Below are positions 28,956 through 36,252 of a DNA stretch of 36,252 nt, piece after piece. The notes beneath the pieces are model-generated. The model worked only from the letters and a program-made list of their open reading frames with translations. It did no database searches and was not told the DNA's origin. The stretch is from Chara braunii (lineage: Eukaryota; Streptophyta; Charophyceae; Charales; Characeae), in contig BFEA01000892.1 of assembly GCA_003427395.1 (NCBI GenBank), positions 207,078-243,329 on the forward strand, given 5' to 3'. The position numbers and the translations under genes were made by a program. Numbering within the stretch: the first letter of the stretch is position 1; each line of letters begins with the position of its first letter.

Positions 28956-31900
28956 GATCAGGCCGAACCACAATCTTTCCGTCTTTTGAAGCTGATCCGG
29001 GATGGTAGTCCAGAGGAGGATTTGGATAGGGTGTTCGGGGAAGGGGGGATGGAAAAGGGAATCCCAGAGGGCTGAGGCCCATGCCCAGTAGTCCGTCGCC
29101 TCACTACATTGGATTAGGCAGTGAACTATGTCCTCTTGAACCCCTTCTGCACAGACTGTGCATAGGTCTGAGCTAGTGGGGTCAATTTTATGCTGTCTTA
29201 TATGCAGCCATTGATTCACTGGCAGTGCTGCATAGGTGATAACCCACTGAAGGCTTCTGATTTTTGTAGGTCTGATTGTTTTACATTTCTTCCAAGGGAT
29301 CTGTGTAATTTTATCGGCTTCCTGGCCTATTAGTTTCTGCCATCTGCTTTTGATTATGGGATCTGGGTCCTTAGTTTTGATTAGAAGTTTGTAACCGAGT
29401 TTGACTGTGTATTCGTATATGGGGACAGTAGACTTGATATTCCTCTCCCTCTCCGGTGTCCAGACCCACTCTGCTGGGTTGAATTCCAAATTCTGGACTG
29501 GCGTGTCTGGCCTGAAGATTGATTTGGGCCACGATCCGAGTACTCTTATTTTCCTAAGGAGAAAGGAGTCCATGACTACTGATTCCACCTCTTTATTTAG
29601 AAGGGATGGCATGCCGTGCGTGGATGGGGAAATCGGGAAGGAGGAGAAAAAAGTTGTAGTGGTCGATCCCAGTTGCATATGGGAGAATTGGAAGGCTCGT
29701 AAGGGAGGGGATTCTTGCACCTTGACCCCCCACTCTCCGGTCTTCCAAGGCACCGCTTCGGCCAGGATATCTTTCCAGTCTTATGGGATGAGGCTAATAA
29801 TGTATTGGAGTTAAGGTCCTCGCCTATGGCATCCCTTTAAACGTGTGCTCAGTTCGTGTTCAGTTAACCATTCTTTCCTTTCCTCGCTCCATAGGTGACT
29901 TACTCTCCATACCCCATTCTTTACCCATGATAGCCATCTGTGATCTAGCTGCAGGGGATTATCGCCTTCGTCTGTCACCCAATGGATGCCGAACAGCGGT
30001 TGTCTCAAGACCTCGTCTTTGGACCTTGGTCTATTAATCTCTTTGGCAGGATTTTTCTCCATATTCGGATCAAGGCAGTCCAGTATGGGGTGAGATGAGT
30101 GACTTCCTCGTCTCTGATTCCTCTTCTCGGCTTTCTCCGCCCTGTCTTGGGACTCCATTCCTTTGTCATGACCCAAAACAGACCCATCATGTTTTCCGGG
30201 GAGGTCACTGGAGCCAGCGCTCTGATGCTGTCTAACGCTAATTTATTCTGTGCGTTATCCGGCTTCATCAGAAGCTTGATTATCCATTTAGCTTGGAGGG
30301 CCCTTGTTTCCTGTCTAGGGTCTATAATCCCTAGCCCCCCATGCAGTGGTTTCCTCGTGATATAATGCCAAGCGATCTTGGGAATGCAACCTTCTTTATT
30401 GGGGTTCCCTGTCCATAAGTAGGCCCTTGCTCTACGGTTAAGTGCCTTAATCGAGCTATCCGGTCTTGTCCAAATTGAGGCTATGTACCATATCATAGAG
30501 AAGACCGAGGTGTTGAGAACTAGAGCTCGACCTATTAGTGAGGTGAATGTGTTCCCCCATCTCCCTAGTTTGTTAATTTGCTTTGTCGGGAAGTTTTGGG
30601 CCATTTGGGGTGCCAGACCCTCGGGTCGGGGTGTCCGGCGTTTCCCACGTCATGGCGGCCTCTGGCCCTTGCAGATGAGGGAGGTCCTCGTCTGATAGCC
30701 ACCACCCTACCGTCTTTTTCCAGTTGATCCTCATCTCTAAGGCCAGTCTGAACGCTTCCATCGCTCTGCCCAACGTTCTGAATGAGGAGTTTGAGGCTCT
30801 AATCAGGACTGTGAGATTGTCGGCAAGCATGATTATTGTTGGAAAAGTCATATGATCGGCCGACCTGACATTGACTTCCGGGAGTCTGTGGATGGACGGA
30901 TCCTTGCGTAAGAAGGACGCAATAGCTTCCATTACGAATAGGAAGATCGAGGGGGCTAGCGGGTCTCCCTGGCGAACTGACTGGGAGATTGGGTAGCATT
31001 CGGATAGCAAGCCATTTACTTGTACGCAGCCTGCAACGTCGTTATACAAAATGCGTACCCATTTTCTGAAGTTGGGTCCCACTCCCATCTTCTCCATACT
31101 TGCATCCAGGAAAGTCCAGTTGACTTGGTCATATGCCTTTTCAAAGTAGAAAAACAGAATGGCTGTTTTTATCCTCTTTTCTCCGACCTTGAAGGTTGCT
31201 TCGTTTAGAGTTAATACGTTATCCAATATGTACCTCCCAGGGATGAATCCTGTTTGGTCAATGTGGAACACTTATCCGTTAACTCCATGATCCTAGCCGA
31301 TAAGGTTTTAGCGAGAATCTTGTAGGGAAGTGTTAGGAGAGAGATAGGTCTGTAGTTCCTAATGTCCTATTTATCTCCCTTCTTGTAGAGCAGAGTAACA
31401 ACACTACTACTTAGAAGGCTTCCCAACCCTCCTTTGGTCCAGCTGTCGTTGTAGAAGTTCAACAGGTCACCCCCAGGAGTGGCTAGAATTTCTCCCATAA
31501 TTCTTTTGTTAAATCGTCAATCCCTGGAGATTTGTCATTGTTCATACTTTTGAGTGCCTGGTACAATTCAGCCATAGTGAAGGGTTTGTCTAAGGCTTTC
31601 GCTTGTTCGGTAGTTATTGTCTGCTCTAAGTATTGTAACATCCTATGTCTGGCTTCCCTTGTGTTGGATGTGGTAGGGGTCGGGGTTTTGGTCTGATGGA
31701 GCTTTTGATGAAGTCTTTGGCTACTTTTAACATTCCCTCACTGTCAGACACTGATATTCCCGGGTCTGTGAGGGTTTTCAAGCTCTCAATTGTGCTAGCC
31801 CTCAAGTTATCTTTAATATGGGCGAAAAAGTATTTCTTCGACATTGACTCGCTGAGCTCATACTCGTTCATTCTAGCTCTTATTTGTAGACCTTTTAAGT

Positions 31901-33085
31901 CCCACCATCTCCACACTGCCAATTTTTCCCATGCTTTCTCCAGGATGTCGGAGTACATCAGAAACGACGATTTGTTAGCCAAATTGGTCTCAGCGATCTT
32001 TATGGCTGATTCCATAGTCTGTCTCCTTTGCTTCCTTATTGGCGCTTACTTCCTTGAGATCCTTGTCGCTGTCTTCGAGAGGGTGGAGTAGCTTTTTTGG
32101 AACCATACCCAACGATCGTAGGTGGTTAGTCGTAAGGCTCTTTGGTCGAGCCAGCAGTCACACATCCCACCCTGGAAAGTCTGGCTCAGTAAGAGGGAGT
32201 TGTTGAGTTTGTGAAAGTTAGCTCCTCTTCTCACGAACTGTTCAAAGCTGATTATTAGTTCAATCGGTTTATGATCCAAGCCCAGGTATGGTGCCAAGGG
32301 TAGAATTTCGACACTCTTAACTGCTCCCATCATTGTCTCTGATACCAAGAAGTAGTCTATACGAGAGAAGGTTGTGTGCTGCGTGTGGTTCTTTTTGACA
32401 AGTCTAAAAGCCCTTTCGGTAGGGTGGAGGGTTTTGTATGGCTCTACCAGACTGTGATCTAGCATCAGCCTCTGGGTTGGTATGGCCTCTTGTGAGCTAT
32501 GTAAGTTGGATGATCTTGATATGCGATCTGTGGAGGGGTCTATAGTGGCATTCCAGTCACCAACTAGAACACAAGTTGATAGAGGGGGAATCATTCTGCT
32601 TAAATTTGAGATAAAAGTGGCCCTCTCGGACGGTTCATTTGGAGCATAGACATTGAATAATATGAATTCTTCCTCTTTCCACTTGAAGTGCATGAAGCAC
32701 CATCTCCCACCGTTGGGATCAACTTTGATGTCAAGGATTCCTCCGGCCATGTACACGCAGGAGGATTTAGGAATCAAAATGGTTGTCCCTTTCGTGCTTG
32801 AGACGCTGTCCGCGGCCTAGATTTCGTTTTTAATCCTACCTAATTTCCTTGCTAAGAAGGAGCGGATTCTACTGTGTTGAGGGTCAGATGGGTTTCTTGT
32901 AACACAATGATGTTGGCTATTTTCTTGTTGTAGACTGTCATTCCCTTGATTAAGTCGTTCAATTTATCTTCTTTGTCCGTAATGTTTCCCAGACCATTGA
33001 TGTTCCAGCTCCAGATAACTATCCCTTGGTACCTCCAATCTACTTGATCCTCCCCCCTATTAGCTACTCTTCTGAACTCCTCCAT
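28956..33085 (-). pseudogene. LINE H ORF2, main part: endonuclease, reverse transcriptase, zinc-binding domain (broken)
   Basis: The likely ATG is at 33085. The AP-type endonuclease shows W-S-W-N-I-N-G-L, L-Q-E-T-H-L, V-G-D-W-N-A-T and S-R-I-D-Y-F (about 33030-32250). Reverse transcriptase follows (about 31600-30700) with G-F-I-P-G-R and R-Q-G-D-P-L. However, the catalytic F-F-D-F is F-F-Y-F (near 31146) and F-A-D-D is L-A-D-N (near 30816), so both catalytic acid positions are changed. Frameshifts occur near 32830, 31270, 30590 and 30100, and in-frame stops near 29812 and 29782. The zinc-binding domain (C-T-V-C and H-C-L-I-Q-C, about 29110-29170) is complete. The sequence stops at the LINE I duplication within K-V-T-L-W. 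Confidence 0.9.
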
Positions 33086-33109
33086 TGAGGCAGCTATCTC
33101 AGGCAGAAT

Positions 33110-35952
33110 GCATACGGGGTGTTGTCAGAATGGGATCTACGGGGGGTCCGGCACGCCAGTGTCCATTCCCTTTGGACCGTCGTCCGAGTCAGGCCCAGGT
33201 GTGTCTTGCCTTGTCTTAACGGGTGATAATAAATCTAAATCCTCTATCTTATATGGTTCCTCCCTTCCACTGCTGCCCTTCTCCAATTCTGAGTCCATCC
33301 CCTTGACTTCCTTCTCATCGTCTGCATCCTCGTGCTCTTATTCGGTATCTGAGCAATCGTTTCTGTAAAATTTGTCCCGGTCAGTAGAATAAGCCCTCGT
33401 TTCTAAATCCCCATCGCCCTCCAGTATCCCTGTAGTGACGAGGTGAGCAATTGACATTGTCGTCAATTCCGTCGGGATTAGTGAGCAATTGACATTATCG
33501 TCAATTCCGTCGGGATCATTGGGCAAGACAGTACACTGTATGGAACTGCCGTCACCGTTCTCCAAGGTCTCCATCTCATCCCTGATCTCAATTGTGTTGT
33601 CTCCGACATCTTGGCAATCAACGGTGAGAACACCCGAGGGGAGTGTCTCCCCTGCTCATTGCGTTGTGTCGGGAGGTCGTCATGGTCGACTTGAGGAAAT
33701 GTGTCCTCCTGGTGTATCTCCCCAGGAACAGTCTCAAAGATGCCCAATGGGACCTCTGTCGTTACCTTATCCCGAAGGATGTCGGCCATATTCTGGCCTT
33801 CCTTGAACCTTGGAATCTGGAAGGAAACGTCTGTTGCAATCTGCCATTCCCTTGCTTTTTCTACAAACCTGGCAGCAATCAGCAGGCGGATGTTCATCAG
33901 AGTCAGACGTGAAGACTTTGCTGATTCTTCCACCAACGGGGCCTCCTTTCTGGCTATGTGCATGATAGAGACAAATTCAGGTGCGTATTCTTCGTTCAGC
34001 TTCTTCAATTTTTCTATTTGAGCTAACACCACTGCTGCTTCTTTTTCCAGCCGAGTGTAGTCTGAATCCTCTCCAGCTTCTGTTTGTTCTGCGTTGGGTT
34101 CTTTCTTCTTTTGGTTCCTCCTTGACTTACATTTCTTTGGGCGCAAATCTTGGAAATCATCCTTTGTGCTGGGTAGGGTCTTATCCATGTCCACTATCCC
34201 ATGATCTCTTGCCCTCTTCTTTTCTGCATATCTGAACGCTGTGTACTCTGAGAACTCCTCTGCTTTTATCTTACGGAGAGCCTCAAACTGGTTGTTGGAG
34301 ATCCCTATCCCCTCGATTGCTCCGTTCTTCCCGTTCTTCAAGAATCTTTCAGCGTGTTTCAAACACGCAACCCGGATAACGAAGGCATGCTCCCTATCCT
34401 TTTTAACCTTCTCAACGTAGTCTCTGAGCCACTGCAAGGAGCGCGGGGGGGCGTTTTCACTGTTTGTGGTTGAGCCCCCTGCCTCACTGTTGCTTCCATC
34501 TGCCACGCTACATGACCCCATTCCCTGGGGGTCTGTCATCTTGCCACGATTGTCCTCCTCTGCCTTCGACCGTATCACTCCCTCCCTCCCTTTTGTGTCC
34601 ATTGCCCTCCTTTTCTTGAGGCCACCTTCCGCAGTCTCCTGCACTACGTCATTGTTCAAACTGCGTTTGTTTTCCATGTGCGCCTTGCCCTTTTTTCGGA
34701 TTTCAGCTTGTTCCAGATTTTTCAGCATTGCTCGGAAGGAAGTTGATTGCTTGTTGAATTCTTGCATTGTTTGGTCCCTGGCCGCTTCCAAGTCACATAG
34801 TAAGTCTTCCCGGGCCTTTTCCTCCCTGATCACCCGGGAGTCCATCAGAGGGTCGGTTCTAATTTTCGTTGGGTTCCCTGCCACTTTCCCCGTTGCTCTC
34901 TTTTGCCATCTGCTGTCGGCTGGGGGGAAGATGTTGGGTTTTTTCATTGTCGGGCCTGGTCGGCGTAGTGCCAGACCCAATCTGGTTCCTCCAGGTTATC
35001 GTCAAACACCCACCCATCGTAGTTGGAGTCGGCGATGAACCAGGTGCCTGGGGCATCTTCCACTTCCACCATCATATTGGGGAGGAGCTTCCGCTCTTTT
35101 AACTGTTTCCGAAACTTGGGACAGTCGGGTCTGTTCCCAAATGTCCTCGCTCTCTGCAGCGGAAGCAGCTTGGGGAATCTTTGGTCGAGACTCTAACCTC
35201 TACCACTCTGTTTTCAATCTGGAACTTCCAGGTCGGTGGGAACACCGGAGGGTCGTCAGTTCTGACTTCAGTCACCGCCGTCATAGTGCCACAGTGTGGT
35301 GCCAGGAATTCCAGTGTTGGTAGGATCCACTTGAGGATCAAGTTTGCGGTATATTGTCTCTCTAATATGTTCACCAGTAGACCATGAAAGCTCGGCTGGA
35401 TGTTATCAAATTGCACCCAAAAGTTCTCCTTCAACAGAGTCTGTTTGTGAGACACTGTGAAAATCGGGTTCTGTCTTTGAGCAGTCAATTTTTTCCATTT
35501 GGTTATAGTGCAGACTGAACCACTACAATTTATGGATTGGATGTTTGCCGCGAGTCGTGCATGATCTTTATGGATAAACAGTGCCATGATATTGTTCCGA
35601 CCCAATATTTGCAGAGTGAAGCCAACCTGTTTTAATTGCGGTTCTTTCTTAATTGTTTCAATCACTCATTTTCTCTTCTCTGCCGGCTGGAGTTCTGCAC
35701 CGTTACGACCGAAGTTGAACACCACGTCGTGCCTTTCGTGCAGATCATCCAGTTCTGCCACTTTTTCCTCCGGATATTTCCAGACAATTACCTGTTCTTC
35801 TTTTCCATCAATATTTTGTGTTTTCGTGGTTTGTATCCCTTGTACTTTCGTTTTCTCTATCAGGAATTTGAGATCCTCGTTGTCGATCGCATGATCGCCT
35901 TTTCCAAGGGGTTCTGGCTAATTGAGTTCACATTTTGAGAAGAGGAAGCCAT
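33110..35952 (-). pseudogene. LINE H ORF1 (broken)
   Basis: The likely ATG at 35952 opens M-A-S-S-S-Q-N-V, but a frameshift follows near 35905. A TGA near 35666 replaces a Trp kept in B. The N-terminal half matches B ORF1 (F-W-V-Q-F-D-N-I, P-P-T-W-K-F) and leads to a zinc knuckle C-F-R-C-R-E-R-G-H-L-G-T-D, where one missing base near 35123 shifts the last Cys out of frame. The next long open part (34980-33478) is charged and Lys/Glu-rich with a probable coiled coil. A 38-bp tandem duplication at 33443-33518 shifts the frame again. The exact C-terminus is uncertain. Confidence 0.78.
33443..33518. repeat. 38-bp tandem duplication inside LINE H ORF1
   Basis: GTGAGCAATTGACATT and the following bases at 33443-33480 are repeated at 33481-33518 with two differences. 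Because 38 is not a multiple of three, the frame shifts. Each unit contains an AATTGAC and GTCAATT inverted pair. Confidence 0.92.
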
Positions 35953-36252
35953 TCTCTTTGCTTGCAGAGGATCGGTCCTAGTCTTCTTTAATAACTATAT
36001 CTGGTGTGTATCTGGCCAGTAGAACCTCAGGAGGTGGCACACCACAGCAGCGTTGGCCTTTCCCAGTTGGGGATCAGGCTTGAACAGGACCCCAAGGGGG
36101 GGGATGATCAAGACTCATATGAGTTTGGGGGTACAGACTAGGGGGGAATTGAGGGCGCATTAGTGGGCAGGGATAGAAGGAGGGGAGGATGGATCGGTGG
36201 ATGGAAGACTGTGTGGCTGGGAAAGTGGGAGGTGAAGATTATGGAGGGGGAT
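35953..36252 (-). other. 5' untranslated region of LINE H, continues beyond the window
   Basis: This is the sequence upstream of the H ORF1 start, with several G runs (for example about 36096-36104 and 36138-36150). No frame is supported. The 5' end of H and the rest of LINE A should lie to the right. Confidence 0.5.

Larger units (their letters stand above)
14014..36252 (-). mobile_element. LINE H: full-length-type L1-like retrotransposon split by LINEs B and I
   Basis: H reads right to left. It starts beyond 36252 and runs through ORF1 (35952 to about 33110), ORF2 (33085 to 14887, in three pieces), the 3' untranslated region (14886-14035) and a poly(A) tail seen as an interrupted T run at 14014-14034. 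ORF2 is interrupted at 28937/26255 by LINE I and at 26077/15051 by LINE B, each flanked by a target-site duplication. Without the inserts, about 8.5 kb of H lies in the window. Frameshifts and stops are frequent, so H is older than B and I, as the nesting requires. Confidence 0.88.

Noticed and set aside
27543-29753. One 736-residue minus-strand protein with two zinc-binding domains
   Set aside because: The 18-bp duplication and the restored frame of H show it is two LINE fragments joined by insertion.
34466-35038. Plus-strand frame of 190 residues
   Set aside because: It is antisense to LINE H ORF1.

Overview
This window is repeat-dominated nuclear DNA of a eukaryote. It contains no prokaryotic gene organisation. 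Two things point to the green lineage, and the codon and motif style of the elements suggests a streptophyte alga such as a charophyte, though that last step is inference. First, short plant-type telomeric repeats (TTTAGGG) occur inside the elements. Second, one exon resembles plant AMP1/glutamate carboxypeptidase II. Almost all coding sequence belongs to retrotransposons, and nearly every element is broken.

Positions 1-6772 hold the 3' part of a plus-strand Ty3/gypsy (chromovirus-like) LTR retrotransposon: leader, gag, protease, reverse transcriptase, RNase H, integrase, chromodomain-like tail, polypurine tract and a 1.03-kb 3' LTR. It carries at least five frameshifts and three nonsense codons. 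Its 5' LTR lies outside the window. Positions 6790-8100 look like the leader and part of an LTR of a minus-strand element with an initiator-Met-tRNA primer site. Positions 8618-9624 are a diverged relative of the gypsy LTR. Positions 9625-13104 are low-coding DNA containing one convincing host exon, a metal-ligand exon of an M28B peptidase on the minus strand at 11686-11767.

From 13105 to the right end the window is a set of non-LTR (L1-like) retrotransposons, all on the minus strand and nested in one another. A fragment (A, 13105-14013) was hit by a full-length LINE (H). H starts beyond the right edge and ends in a poly(A) tail at 14014-14034. H was in turn split twice. An 11-kb LINE (B, 15051-26077) inserted with a 17-bp target-site duplication, and a 2.7-kb 5'-truncated LINE (I, 26255-28937) inserted with an 18-bp duplication. 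Removing B and I with one copy of each duplication brings the pieces of H ORF2 back into one reading frame. B has an apparent ORF1 and ORF2 with no detected frameshift but seven in-frame stops. H has many frameshifts, and the retained coding part of I is open. The decay therefore agrees with the nesting order A, then H, then B and I.

The unusual feature shared by these LINEs is the 3' untranslated region. H, B and I each carry short telomere-type repeats there. Each also has one or two copies of a roughly 200-bp module whose core can fold into a small hairpin. This suggests a LINE lineage with a defined 3' recognition structure, a possible link to telomeres, and a tendency to insert into its own copies. 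An assembly gap (N) lies at 23956-24325.
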